From positions 29,761,001-29,825,000 of the forward strand of contig NC_058524.1 in assembly GCF_904849725.1 (NCBI RefSeq): a stretch of DNA of 64,000 nt, read 5' to 3'. A program made the position numbers and the translations under genes. This document shows, one piece after another, positions 10,476-21,355 of this stretch. The stretch comes from Hordeum vulgare subsp. vulgare. Taxonomy: Eukaryota; Streptophyta; Magnoliopsida; Poales; Poaceae. The notes beneath the pieces were generated by a model. That model saw nothing but the letters and a program-made list of their open reading frames with translations, did not search any database and was not told the origin of the DNA. Positions within the stretch are counted from its first letter, which is position 1. Each line of letters begins with the position of its first letter.

Positions 10476-12357
10476 TCTATACCTATACTAATTAAAGACT
10501 CTTCAGAAATTACCACATTAATTAGAATTTACAAGCCATTAATTCGGTGGGACCAAGTTATAACGGTCTAGATTAACCCATGTATTTTTCAGCTTAAACC
10601 ATTATATCTTTTCAGAAATTACCACATTAATTAGAATTTACAAGCCGTTAATCCGGTGGGACCAAGTTATAACGGTCTAGATTAACCCATGTATTTTTCA
10701 GTTTAAAGCATTATATCTTTCAAATTATAGCTGGAAAAATAGTCATCTATGCCATCACGTTATTTAGCTGTAGCTAGACCTCATATTAATATAACAGAAC
10801 ATTGGCTAACACAATATAACAGATTTCATTGTGCACGCTCCTTTTTTCTCACGGGATGGTGCAATCCCTGCCGTGAGAAACATGGTTTCTTCAAAAAGGA
10901 AAAAAAACAACTTTTTTAAGCTTTTGGTCAAGTTATCTTTATCTGTTCCTTCCATATACGTAGATCCGTGGTTTCTTCTTTCTTCCCAAGGTAGCCCCAG
11001 GCCCCAATCTCTCCTTTCTCGAGCGGTCAAACGCTTATCCAATTCACTGCCCCCTAGGTCAACCAATTATCCCGTTCATGGTCCTCTCCTTCGATCTAGG
11101 AGGAAACGGTATCCTCTTATTTTGTGTCCCTAGGTGGTTCCCAGGCATGTAGGATTTTCATGTGCCTCTATTTCCTGCTGATTGACTTTCTGGCTTCTCC
11201 TTCGAATTTTCAGGTTATTCTCAGACTCGAATTACCAGGTACTCCTTGATCTTCCTATGATAAAGGGCAACGGCGATTGTCTAAGACTGCCACCTTATAA
11301 TAATTGCCGTTGGTGTGCAGCTCCTGGGCGCATGTCCATGCGAGCACAGGTGGTTTCCTGAGGCCGAAGAGCTGGAGCTGCTCACTAGATCTATACGACG
11401 GCCCGGAGAGAGCCTAAGAGACACTAGACATCTGGAATTCTGGATGAAAGAAGGTGATTCTGAGAGTACATGATACTTGACTGCTAGCTAGATGCCAATG
11501 TTATTTTGATGTGTTTCTCATAATTAAAAATCTTCATACAAGATGTTCCAAAATATGTATATTAACACCACCGCATCCAACTTTCCAACTAAATAATTTA
11601 GAATTAGTGATTAGCAAAAAATTGAATTTGCAATATTTAGTAAAAAAGCATATGATAATACCACTGATCTGTATAACCAAATTTATATGTAAGAATATTG
11701 TACAACCATTAATTATTAACGAATATTAATTAGAATTTTCAAGATGAATATTGTGCAATCTCATTAAATTATATCAAACATATATCGTCTATTACTATAT
11801 TTCACTACTCTTATTAATAGTTTGCTTGAATTTACTGCAACAATTGATAGACAAGACACAACCAGGAACTTAAATAGTTTATGTATGACAAAATATAACT
11901 AAAGTAGAGACCATGATATTTCAAACAAATCATGGTACATGATAATTCTCCAATGAGAATGGAAATTGGTGTCCAGTCGTTAAATGAATATTTAAAGAAA
12001 AATAATCAGCGTAAAATATTTCTATATTAAATTACAATACATAATAAAATTGGAAATTACTGTTCATATTATGGAAATTAACAATTAATAATATTGTATA
12101 GAGCCAATGTTGTAGTATTTCTAACTATTTCAAAAGTTATGTAATGTTTATAACACATATAATCAAGTAAAATTTTCAACTTCTTAATATATATAAGAAA
12201 AACAATATGTGTATAGTTGTACCTTTAGGTCTTTCATGTGCTTTAGCTCCTTTCTTTTATAGGAGGCAAGTCATAGCACAACAAACTATTGTTCATTCCC
12301 CTATCATAGAAAATTGTATTCATGCTAGACCGTGCGAATGCACGGGTTGGCGACTAG
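10476..12357 (+). mobile_element. Non-autonomous Helitron
   Basis: The 5' end reads TCTATACCTATACTAATT after an A at 10475. The 3' end is CTAG at 12354-12357, followed by T, so the element sits between A and T as Helitrons do. Eight bases before the final CTAG is a hairpin, CCGTGC-GAAT-GCACGG (12330-12345), the standard Helitron 3' structure. No Rep/helicase coding is present in the 1.9 kb, so it depended on another element. The interior is AT-rich with a 109-bp tandem duplication near its start. Confidence 0.78.
10504..10719. repeat. 109-bp tandem duplication inside the Helitron
   Basis: Two near-identical copies, 10504-10612 and 10613 to about 10719. Both start CAGAAATTACCACATT and include GGTGGGACCAAGTTATA and CCATGTATTTTTCAG. 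Only a few bases differ. Confidence 0.92.
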
Positions 12358-12744
12358 TTATCCTTAAAACGTTATGGCTACACCTCATGCTACTTATTTT
12401 CCAGCACTACATGCATCTCTAGGTATTCATAATTTGGTTTTGCACCTTCACGTTAATAGCCGAATAAGTGAAAATTCTATAGGATCACATGTGACTTCAC
12501 CTACTAGTAACGTCGCATATAATGTTGTCCCTACAAAATTACGGACTTCCGCGACAGCTCATTATTGAAAGAGACTAAAAGCATAGGGGGACAACCATAC
12601 CGAGATTGGATAATTGAGAACAAGCTTACATTCTTTTAAAATCTGTGCAATGCTATCAGTTAGAAACTAATAGAAGACGGAAAGCCTCATAATTTTGAGG
12701 CAGTAAAAGCTAGAGTTTTCCAAATACTCTAATGATATATTTTT

Positions 12745-12825
12745 TGTAATATATCCCTCTCATTAAGTTGGTCAAATTGACAACATAGATATATGTGTAT
12801 GCCTTATAAACTGTGACGGAGGGAG
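12745..12825. mobile_element. Stowaway-like MITE remnant
   Basis: The right end reads TGTGACGGAGGGAG followed by TA, the usual Stowaway terminus and TA target. The left end is diverged (near ATATATCCCTCTCATT), so this is a decayed or truncated copy. Confidence 0.5.
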
Positions 12826-12862
12826 TAATACATTCGCCCAGTACAATAGCATCCAGTGTACC

Positions 12863-13266
12863 GAAAATCCTCTTCTGAGCCCGAGCTCATCTGCACCCCC
12901 GCTCATAAAAAAATCAAAAGAAATACTAGAAAAATTCAAAAAATTCCATTTTTTTGTGTGGTAGATAATTTGATGTGTGAGGTCTACTCCAAATTTCATC
13001 TTGTTTAGACATCTGAGAAGCTCTCAGAAAAAAAAAATCGGGTCAGAAAATTCGTGAACAGTAAACCTTTTTCACATACCTAGATTTTGGCTTTTTTGCT
13101 GAGAGCTACTCATATGTCTAAATAAAATGAAATTTCGAACGGACCTCACGGACCAAGCTATCTACCATACAAAAAAATGAATTTTTTTGAAATTTTCAAG
13201 TATTTCTTTTATTTTTTTTATGAGTGGGGGTGCAGGTGAGCCCGTGTGCAGAAACGCTCTATCCCT
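12863..13266. mobile_element. Foldback MITE with 8-bp direct repeats
   Basis: Nearly the whole 404 bp folds on itself. The left arm, with CATCTGCACCCCCGCTCAT and GTAGATAATTTG, mirrors the right arm, with ATGAGTGGGGGTGCAGGTG and CAAGCTATCTAC. AGTGTACC flanks both sides (12855-12862 and 13267-13274), which fits a hAT-type 8-bp target duplication. The outermost terminal bases pair poorly, so the exact ends are uncertain by a few bases. Confidence 0.72.
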
Positions 13267-13274
13267 AGTGTACC

Positions 13275-14100
13275 CCCTAAACAATCGTAAAGTTTCATCA
13301 CCTCATTACCGCAAAGAGTCTCAAATAATCTGAGGCAATCCCATGAAGAGTGGATGAAATCGGTTGGAGAAAAATTAATGCTCGCTAAGCTGCAATGTTA
13401 TCTAAATTTAGACAACAACAAGCAGCCATGCGGATCAAAGAAATAAGAATAACTCGATTATTGAAAGGGTCGAATCAAATAGTACATGTGCCGACTTTAT
13501 TCAAGAAAGAAAAGAAGTCAAGTTGTTGGAGAGTTATTGATATGGATGGAACATCGATGTGAGAGCCGATCCGTTCTTGCGGCCCGATCTTTCAGGACAC
13601 TCCGCCTTCAGTAGCAGCAACCTCTAGCCCGTGCACGCGATGTACATGAAGTAGACTATTTAAACAAGTAGACTATTTAAACCTTAGGGATCGGTACGAA
13701 AAAAATCAATCTCAATGACGGTACTTATGCACACAACAATTTCCATGAAAAGAATTCACAACACAAAGGTTTTCTAAAGCTTCCTCCAAAACTTAGGGAT
13801 TTTGAGACACCTTTCCCAAAACTCGATACACGTATTTTCCCTAAAAACACATCGTGTATATTCATCAAATATGGCCTCCTTTTACAAAGAACTCGATCTG
13901 CTTTATATAATGGCGGGCGCTAGGCGTCATCCGGATGCCCGGATAGAAAAAACATCTACCTCATTAACCGTTCGATTAGCAGTCTAATGTGATTATCAAT
14001 CCGCGACTCAAATGAGATGAGAGCATGTATCCGTCGCTGTCCACCAGCCTGTCATGGTCATTGAAAAATCTCTTCGTGCTAAATGACCTAGCACTTTCAT
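13275..14100. other. No gene seen (13275-14100)
   Basis: Intergenic sequence with no supported coding, RNA or transposon feature. One short local repeat, AGTAGACTATTTAAAC, occurs twice at about 13650-13680. Confidence 0.5.
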
Positions 14101-15560
14101 GTGTGTCAGCTAGCGGTAGCACACTAGCTACAACTCACCTCGTAAAGTCGCATAAGCGCATCCGGCATGCGTCACGCTTGAGTGCAGCAACCCTTTGCAG
14201 CACGACAACGGGCGTTGTTGTTCAAGCATCATCGACATGACGATCAAAAAATGTTGAAGCACGCCCGCAGCATCGACGTTCATCGACACCATTACCTCAC
14301 ACATGCCTCGATGTGTGTCAAAGAATGTTTAAGTACACAAGCAGCATTGGCCCTGTTTGGATACTCTAATTTAGCTAGAGGTTAGAGTTAGTTTCTAGCT
14401 CATGACTAACCCTAAACTAAATCTAGCCAAAAAGGTGTTTGGATGATAGGGTTAGGTTGACAATAGTTGTACTTGATGGAGAGGAAAGTGATTTTTTAGT
14501 GGGTCCCTTGAGAACTAGCTCCAATTAACACCTATTAACTAGTGGATAGAAAGAGAAAAGTGACTTTTTAGTAGGCTCCATGAAAACTAGCTCCAATTAG
14601 CACCTCTTGAATGGGCTAGTTTTTTTGGGTGGGTTAGATGCAACTAGCTCCAATCTAACCCTCATGTTTGGATACTTTAGAGATATTTGAGCCCCAACTA
14701 GCTCAAACTAACTCTAGCCTATGGATCCAAACAGGGCCATTGCTGCGATCGTCAACGCCGTTGCATCATGCCTTGATGTCGTGCTCATAGCAGCTCCCTT
14801 CGGAGCAGCCGAGACATCCTCACATCATTGTCGAAGTGTCAGAACACGCCACTACGTCAATGATCGTCGAAGCATGCCTCACTGCACCATCACACCACAC
14901 ACCTCGTCGCCATACTCGTGAAACCACACCTCAATGTCGTGGTCGCTGCAACATCTCTTGCAGCAGCCAAGCCATCCTCATAGCATCATCAGGGCATCAC
15001 AACACGCCTCGTCATGGAAGCATGCCTTGCAACACCATCACAAAATACCTCATCTTGTGTTCGTCGTAGCATGCCACGATGTCGTGGCCGTTGTAGCACC
15101 CTTGTAGCAGCCAACCATCCTCACAGGATCTCGTGACATTGCACCACACCTCGTCATCAGGGTCGCCAAAGCATGCCTTGCATCACCATTGTACCACACC
15201 TCGTCAATGTGACCGACGAAGAATGCCTGGCAACAGACAAGCTACCCTCACAGCATCTCCCCGGATGTTGCGGCACTCCTCGTTGGTGTGGTCGCTGAAG
15301 CATGCCTCACGTCACCATCGTACCATACCTCGTCACTATGATTGTCAAAGAATGCCTCGCAATAGCCAGACTACCATCACAACATGTCCACGGCTGTCGC
15401 TGCACTGCTATTGTTATTTCAACATTGTGGTTGTCCATTGTTGAAGCACACCACACAACATTGTGGCACTGTGGGTGTCGACATCTTTGCAACCTTGTCA
15501 GCTGCTCCTCATTGTGTTCACAACATGTTCGCTCGGTGTCGTAGCACCCGGCCACTAGCC
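14100..15560. repeat. Degenerate repeat array, CACC/TCGTC/AAGCATGCCT type
   Basis: Loose repeats built from pieces such as GCACCACACCTCGTC, GTCG[A/C]AGCATGCCT and CATCCTCACAGCATC recur with roughly 120-130 bp spacing between 14750 and 15560. A similar but more decayed stretch lies at 14100-14345, on the other side of the MITE at 14350. The overlapping open frames are repeat artefacts. I do not recognise the family. Confidence 0.5.
14350..14737. mobile_element. MITE with GCCCTGTTTGGAT terminal inverted repeats
   Basis: Perfect 13-bp terminal inverted repeats (GCCCTGTTTGGAT and its complement) bound 388 bp of imperfectly self-complementary, CTAGCT-rich sequence. CATTG directly flanks both ends (14345-14349 and 14738-14742), consistent with a 5-bp target duplication. 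The superfamily is not certain. Confidence 0.75.
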
Positions 15561-16030
15561 TGCCCACACTTGTCGTCGCCTCGTAGCATACCTATCACCA
15601 CACGAAGAATCAATGCTATCGACGACCATCCACCGCTTTCCATCAGCCATGGCCTTATCTCTTATTGCTCTCTCTTCTCCAAACACGTTATTCCCCACCC
15701 TCCTTTTTCCCCATCTCTGTTCATGAGAGATATGCTCCATGGCGATGCAACAACAGGAACTCTATGGAGGAAAACCAGAGAGGAGCCAGGACGCACCACA
15801 TGTTGCACCTCGAGGCTTACTGAAGGGCGGTGAAGCCCCGCGTTCCACCAGCCGCGGTGTTGCAACCCCATCGACTGACAGAACACGCAGACAACACGCG
15901 ATTGCTCGCCAGCAGATCCCCGTGCTTACGATGCAGCTGCTCGAGGACGATCTCACCGGTGATTCCCGGTGCTGCAAGTTGGATGAGGGGGCCATGATGC
16001 AGGGTGGTCAATGGGTCTGCGATGCAATGT
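15561..16030. other. No gene seen (15561-16030)
   Basis: Mixed-composition sequence between two degenerate repeat blocks. Both strands have open frames of 60-150 codons, but none shows a recognisable motif. Confidence 0.45.
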
Positions 16031-16330
16031 TGTGGTGAGGCTGTAATTGAGCTCCGGTGAGGCTGCAATTGAGAATCGCCAAAGCCGTCGATGTTGCATT
16101 GGAGCTCCGACGAGGCTGCAATGGAGCTCCACCGGAGTTGCAATGGAGCTTCGCGCGGAGCCGTCGGTGTTGCGATGGAGCTACGCCGTAGTTGTAATGA
16201 AGCTCGCCGGAGTTGCAATGAAGTTTCGCCGGAGTAGTCGGTACTGCGTTGAAGCTCGTCGGGGCTACAATAGAGCTCTCCGGATGCTACCGGTGTTGCG
16301 TTGGAGCTCTATCGAGGGTACAGTGACTCT
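16030..16330. repeat. GCAATGGAGCT-type degenerate repeat, first block
   Basis: Short units such as GGAGCTCCGACGAGGCTGCAATGGAGCT, repeating every 25-40 bp. The same motif builds the block at 16870-17750. Confidence 0.6.
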
Positions 16331-16869
16331 TAGCTGAAGCTGCCATGCTTGCTGGTGCCGCGTCGTTGCTGTGATCCAACAACAACAGTACACTGATTGG
16401 ACGGCTAGCTAGACGGATGAAAGAAATCATTCGGCTGATTTGTAACGCCCCCCAATAAAAACATTTCGACGCGTACACGCATCCAATAAAAACATTTCGA
16501 CGCCGGCATACGTGCACCATGTTGGATGTGAAACGTGGGTGTACATGCGCTGTCATGATGGCGAAAGTGATCCGATGCGCTGGTCCGAATGTTTGCAAAT
16601 CTTTTGCAACACAACGTTGAAGATGCCCACAAGACATTAGACATTGGAAAAGGTTCTGAATCAGTCGACTGATTTCAGCGCATGCATCAGCCGCCCGCAG
16701 CGTCGTCCTATCGCCGCACGATTTTCCCTTATCTTCTCCCATTGTTCCCACCTTATCTTCTTCACCCACTGTTCCTTCTTTTCCCCCTTTTTCTCATTCA
16801 ATGCTAGAGAAGAGGCACCACGGGTGTATCACAGCTCCCGTCATGACCGTCATATGCTACTTTGCAGAT
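16331..16869. other. No gene seen between repeat blocks
   Basis: Contains a local duplication of CAATAAAAACATTTCGACGC (about 16454 and 16483) and C/T-rich sequence near 16730-16790. No supported gene. Confidence 0.45.
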
Positions 16870-17400
16870 TCGTCTTGGCTGCAATGGATCCCACCATGGC
16901 TACATCGGAGCTTCATCGGAACGTCACCGCGGTTGCAATGGAGCCCGCCGTGGCTGCATCGGAGTTTCGCCGTAATGCCATCGTGGCTGCAATGGAGCCC
17001 GCCGTGGCTGTGCCGGAACGTTGCCGCGGCTGCAATGAAGCCCGACGTGGTTGCATCAAAGCTTCACCGAAACGCCATCGCGGCTGCAATGGAGCCTGTC
17101 GTAGCTACAACGGAGCTTCGTCGGAACGCCGCCGCGGCTGCAATGGAGCCCTTCGTGGCTGCAATGGTGCGCGGTTGGAGCTCCGCCGTGGCTGCATCGG
17201 AGCTTTCGCCGGAACGCCGTCGCGGCTGCAATGGAGCCCGTCGTGACAGCGACCGTGCTTCGCCGGAACACCGTTGCGGCTGCAATGGAGCCCATCGTGG
17301 TTGCAATCGTGCGCGATTGGAGCTCCGTCGGGGCTGCAATGGAGCTCAGCCGAAGTTGCCATTGAGCTTCGCCTGAGCCGTCGACGTTGCGTTGGAGCTT
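16870..17400. repeat. 54-bp tandem repeat array (GGCTGCAATGGAGCC)
   Basis: The phrase GGCTGCAATGGAGCC and close variants start at about 16931, 16985, 17082, 17136, 17224 and 17278. Intervals of exactly 54 bp recur, and some copies are shortened. Because 54 is a multiple of three, several frames on both strands stay open for 80-200 codons and give repetitive peptides. I see no start context, introns or domains that would make it a gene. Confidence 0.7.
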
Positions 17401-17538
17401 CGTCAGGGCTTCAATAGAACTCGACCAAAGTTCGATGGAGCTTCATCAAACTCGTTGGCGCTGCCTTGGAACTCTGCCAGTGCTGTAATGGAGCTTGGCC
17501 AGAGCATCGGTGTTGCGTTGAAGCTCCCCGAAGCTGGA

Positions 17539-17756
17539 ATGGAGCTCGTCAGACGTACTCAGTGCTGCATTGTTGCGTTGGAGCTTCGCCGAGGCTTCAA
17601 TGACACTGTATTGAAGCTGCTTCAATGGAGCTCGTCAGACGTACTCAGTGCTGCATTGTTGCGTTGGAGCTTCGCCGAGGCTTCAATGACACTGTATTGA
17701 AGCTGCTTCAATGACACTATTGAAGCTGCTTCAATGACACTATTGAAGCTGATGTG
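17539..17756. repeat. Exact 86-bp tandem duplication plus 23-bp duplication
   Basis: The 86-bp unit starting ATGGAGCTCGTCAGACG occurs twice back to back (17539-17624 and 17625-17710) with no difference that I can see. A 23-bp unit, ATGACACTATTGAAGCTGCT plus TCA, then occurs at 17711 and 17734. Repeat slippage here is recent compared with the degenerate array beside it. Confidence 0.92.
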
Positions 17757-18491
17757 ATCCGACGACCACCAACACGCTGGGGCTGAATAGGCGACGCATG
17801 ATTTCTTTATAGCAGCCCCCTTAGACATCGAGCCTTCAATTTCAGCTCCTCCCAAAAAAAAAGCCTTCAATTTAAGCAAGCGTCTGTTCGTATGGTTACA
17901 CAAGGGTTCGTGTGCGGTGAGTCGACATGTCATGTACTCAAATGCACTGAAGCTCAGTCCCATTATTATGATATATAGATATATAGACTAGATGGATCAC
18001 TTTGCGGCCCAATGAGTCGATAACAATTGTGAAGTAAAGAACCCTATTCTTAAGTACATGTACAAATATTGTGCTGTTAATGAATGGCTCAGCAGCTCAC
18101 ATTTGCTCCAAGGAATCCCCTTGAAACTAAAATGTTCCACAGCACAAACCAAGCTAGCTAGGGACAGAGAAGAGAGCATGGCACATAAGTTCAATGGAAA
18201 GATGGGCACAATAAGCGCAGCAAACATAACACGGTTAACACGCCAACATAGATACCGATGAACTTCAGGTCACATACCATACATAACATGTTGCTAAGAT
18301 ATCACAGGGCCGGGCAGATCCCTGACACAAACTAAGTTGGTAAGTACTAAAAGGCAGAAGGAACCAAGAACTATATAGAAGGCAAAAGGAACCAAGAACT
18401 ACTCCACTGTTCTTCTTCTTGACCGGAACACAACAAGCTAGCTAACCATCAACCAACCAAACCGGCGTGCAGCGTCAGCCACGGAGCTCGA
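17757..18491. other. Downstream flank and likely 3' UTR of the SINA-like gene
   Basis: No separate gene. The part next to 18491 is moderately AT-rich and would form the 3' untranslated region of the minus-strand gene. No clear polyadenylation signal could be assigned. Confidence 0.4.
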
Positions 18492-19467
18492 TCACCAGCC
18501 GTCGGTGAGATGCACCGTGACCGAGACGGTGTCGCCGATGTTCCAGTAGGAGTCGGGGACGAACAGGAACCCTCGGGCCTGGAAATCCTTAAGCCGCCGG
18601 ACCAAGGGCGCGGCCCCGGAGCTCAACAGCACGGGCGTATCCGGGGCGCTCCGCCAATGCTTCACCTCCATCTTGTACCTGGCCTCGGCTTTCCCCATGG
18701 GGCGAGGGCTCATGCAGACGAGCGACAGCGAGCGCCCGGACAGGACTTCGCCGCCGTTGAGCAGGAGGAAAACTCTGGCCCCGTCGCCGTGCAGGAGCAC
18801 GCGGAAGGGCATCTTCTTCTCCAGCCTGACGGCGACGCGACGGCTTCCCGTGGGCACGACCACGGCGGACGCGGCGTGGCGGTCGTGTATGTGGTTGTAC
18901 AGCTGCATGCCGTGGTAGGTGCAGCCGTCGAACGGGCAGTAGTACGGCGTGTACGGGCAGTCCTCCTCGTGGCTCCGCCTCCCTGTGTAGCTGACGATCT
19001 CACGGCAGCCGTAACTGGCATAGGTGCAGGGCCTGGTCATGGCCGCCAGGACCTTCTCCAGCGGCCGGCACCGGATGTCGCCGATGGGCTCGGCGCAGAA
19101 GCAGATCCGGTCCATGCGGATGCAGCAGGTTCCGCACGCAGGATGCCCATTCTTGCACTAGAACCAAGCAAGACAAAATGCTAATTAGCTGATCAATCGC
19201 AACGGAACACATCCAGGTGAAAAAACTGAATACACAAACACACTGGCAGAGTGGCAGTGGCAGGGAGGGGCTAACCATGAAGATCTGATCACCAAAAGGT
19301 TCGAAGCAGATCTCGCATCCCAGTCCGTCCGCCTCGACGGTGTAAGCATTGGCGGATTCTTCCACCGTTTCTTCTCCGCGGCCACGGGGCACATCTGGCC
19401 TCCCCCCGATTACGGGCGCCGTCCTCGCCTTCTTCGTGCTCTGCTTCATCATCCCTGTGCCATTCAT
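18492..19467 (-). CDS. SINA-like RING-type E3 ubiquitin ligase, two exons
   Basis: Likely product: a 285-residue seven-in-absentia-like E3 ligase that passes ubiquitin from an E2 enzyme to target proteins. Exon 1 is 19467-19276 (64 codons) and exon 2 is 19157-18492. The phase-0 intron runs from GTTAGC to TCTAG. The RING lies across the junction: CEIC at residues 51-54, then CKNGHPACGTCC at 65-76, then C83/C85 and the IRCRPLEK sequence that follows the RING in this family. A SIAH-type zinc finger follows: C108-x6-C115-x11-H127-x3-C131-x6-C138-x4-C143, then a closing His pair. The C-terminal part is the substrate-binding SINA domain, ending in VHLTDGW. The acidic, basic-patched N-terminal 45 residues are family-variable. 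The ATG at 19467 is the first in frame. High GC suits grass genes. No stop or frameshift is seen. Substrates are unknown. Confidence 0.88.
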
Positions 19468-19599
19468 GAGATGCGTACGCAAGAATCAACGAGCAGCACA
19501 GAAAAAGCAGGGAGAGGAGAGGATAGCAGAACTCAGCATTAGGCACACCTGCGCGTTGCTTAGCTTAGCTTCACAGCTTCTCACGGAGTAGTGGAGAGT

Positions 19600-19680
19600 A
19601 GAGAGTAGAGACAATGGGTTGGAGGCTTGGGGTTGGGGCTGGAGACATTTATTATCAATCAGTGTATGTGAGATGGAGCA
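19600..19680 (-). promoter_or_regulatory. Possible core promoter of the SINA-like gene
   Basis: On the minus strand a TATA-like GATAATAAATG lies about 190 bp upstream of the start codon. It is followed by CT-rich sequence (TCTCTACTCTCTACTCTCC), common in plant 5' leaders. This is a weak match and only position supports it. Confidence 0.3.
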
Positions 19681-20215
19681 GGGCAAAGACTGGCACGTGC
19701 CCTGCTGGTGGCTGCCGTGAGAAGTCCAGCGGACTGGAGGGAGCACCGGTTCGCGTGGCTCCCAGTTCAGAGAGAAAATAATTACACGGCAGACGTTGTC
19801 ATGTCAGTCAAGTCGTGAGCACCCGAGAGGGCGGGCTAGGGTAGAAAACGGGCTGGAAACCCGAGCCAGCGTGGGATACGTTGCATGCACTGTGTTGTCA
19901 CATCCTTCTAGCTCGTCGCGTGTGATCTGTGCTCGGCACCGCTGATGCGGTGACGCCTGACCGAGAACAGTGGGCCGACTTCGACATGCTCGATCCATCG
20001 GTGGGTCATGGATCTGCGCGCAAGGGCCGGCCGGTTGCATGCAAAGCTTTACGTGGCGAACATCAGCTTAACACTAATAACTGATCTAAAGAGATCCTAA
20101 AAGCAGAATAGAGATCGAAATAAAGCAGAGAGGATAACTCGAAGATGTACTGTACAAAATCCACGGCAGGAAAGTAATAGTTGAGGTGGATCCCTAACAA
20201 CAACCTCAAAGCGCT
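19681..20215. other. Upstream flank of the SINA-like gene, no other gene seen
   Basis: GC-balanced sequence containing ATGTCAGTCAAGTCG near 19800, shared with the block at 7640-7920. No supported coding or RNA gene. Confidence 0.45.
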
Positions 20216-20475
20216 GATGCACGTGTCTGTTTGGATCGCGATGGAGAGAAAAGTTAATTAAACGTGTCGATTCAAACGGATGTGCGTTCGCTTTTCATCC
20301 ACGTGTCGATTCATTTTTGATCTATTTTAAACCTGATTTAGGTCGTTGCAGACACGAGACGGACACGCATGCCGCGCGCCAACTACGCTTCGTAACCCGC
20401 GAGTGGCAAAGCCTCCATCATTTCCCTCCATTTTCTCCTAAACCCTCCCGCCAGTGCACTCTCGGCGGCTCGTCA

Positions 20476-20870
20476 TGGACGACGACCTCGATCACCCTTG
20501 CCTCGTCCAGCATCACTACCGCCCCCTTTGGCAAAGGCAAGTCCGGCGCCCCCCGAAAGACCACCATCGCGCCTAAGAAGGAGAAGAATCTGATGCCTTA
20601 GGAGCGGGCCACGGAGTCGGCGAAGATAAAGCGTCAGAGGCACGCGGCAGACGCAGGGGATGAAGCAGCGGTAGGAGGACACTGTCGCCCACGTCGCGGC
20701 GGCAACGAGGGAGGCACTATTGTACCTAGGGTTAAACCCTGACCATCACGGGCTCGTCAATGCCGTCGTGGCAGCTGGCAGCACCAGATCATCTCCGTTT
20801 CCTCGGATGGTGCTGCCAGAGTCGCTGCGCACGTCCGCGACTCACCCGATTCCCGGCTTCCACGTCTACC
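20476..20870 (+). pseudogene. Harbinger-type ORF1, N-terminal part
   Basis: The segment encodes TTAPFGKGKSGAPRKTT and APKKEKNL, then a basic stretch interrupted by a TAG after NLMP. In a shifted frame it continues with LGLNPDHHGLVNAVVAAGS and LRTSATHPIPGF up to the MITE at 20871. The reading matches the N-terminus of NAM-associated proteins encoded by wheat Harbinger-like elements (often annotated as glutathione S-transferase T3-like). It continues at 40058. Stop, frameshift and two insertions make it non-functional. Confidence 0.65.
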
Positions 20871-21335
20871 TCACCCTGGGCGTTTGGGTACCCGAACCCG
20901 CTAATCGAACCCGAACCAAACCGAATTACCTGAATTGTCGGGTAATTCGGGTATCGGGTAAGGGTTCGGTTCTCATTTATTGACTATTCAGTTTTCGGGT
21001 TAGGGTTCGGGTTCTAGTGTGGAAAACTCAAAATACCCATACTACCCAAATTATTCATACTGTCCAAAATTTTCATGCTATTATTACACTAACTTGTTAC
21101 CCATCCTAACTAAAATACCCATACTATCCAAGTTATTCATATCAAAAGTTGAAGTATGCTCCGAATATTTTGGGTATTTTGGGTACCCGAATTACCCGAA
21201 CCGAAATTTTGGGTAATTTGGGTTCGGGTATTTTTTTGACAGAAACTATTTTGGTTCCAATTTTTGAATACCCGAATTACCCATAAACCGAACTACCCGA
21301 ATCGAAATAACAAAAATACCCGAATGCCCACGCTG
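20871..21335. mobile_element. MITE with 9-bp target duplication ACGTCTACC
   Basis: The 465-bp element is rich in GGGTAATTCGGGT and ACCCGAATTACCC motifs. Its ends, CACCCTGGGCGTTTGGGTA and (inverted) CAGCGTGGGCATTCGGGTA, are imperfect terminal inverted repeats. ACGTCTACC occurs on both sides (20862-20870 and 21336-21344). A 9-bp duplication points to a Mutator-like origin; hAT (8 bp) is the alternative. It interrupts the Harbinger ORF1. Confidence 0.75.
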
Positions 21336-21355
21336 ACGTCTACCCACTAGCCTCT

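Noticed and set aside
16644..17376. Two overlapping frames of about 190-200 codons
   Set aside because: They translate a 54-bp tandem repeat; several frames on both strands are equally open, with no gene structure.
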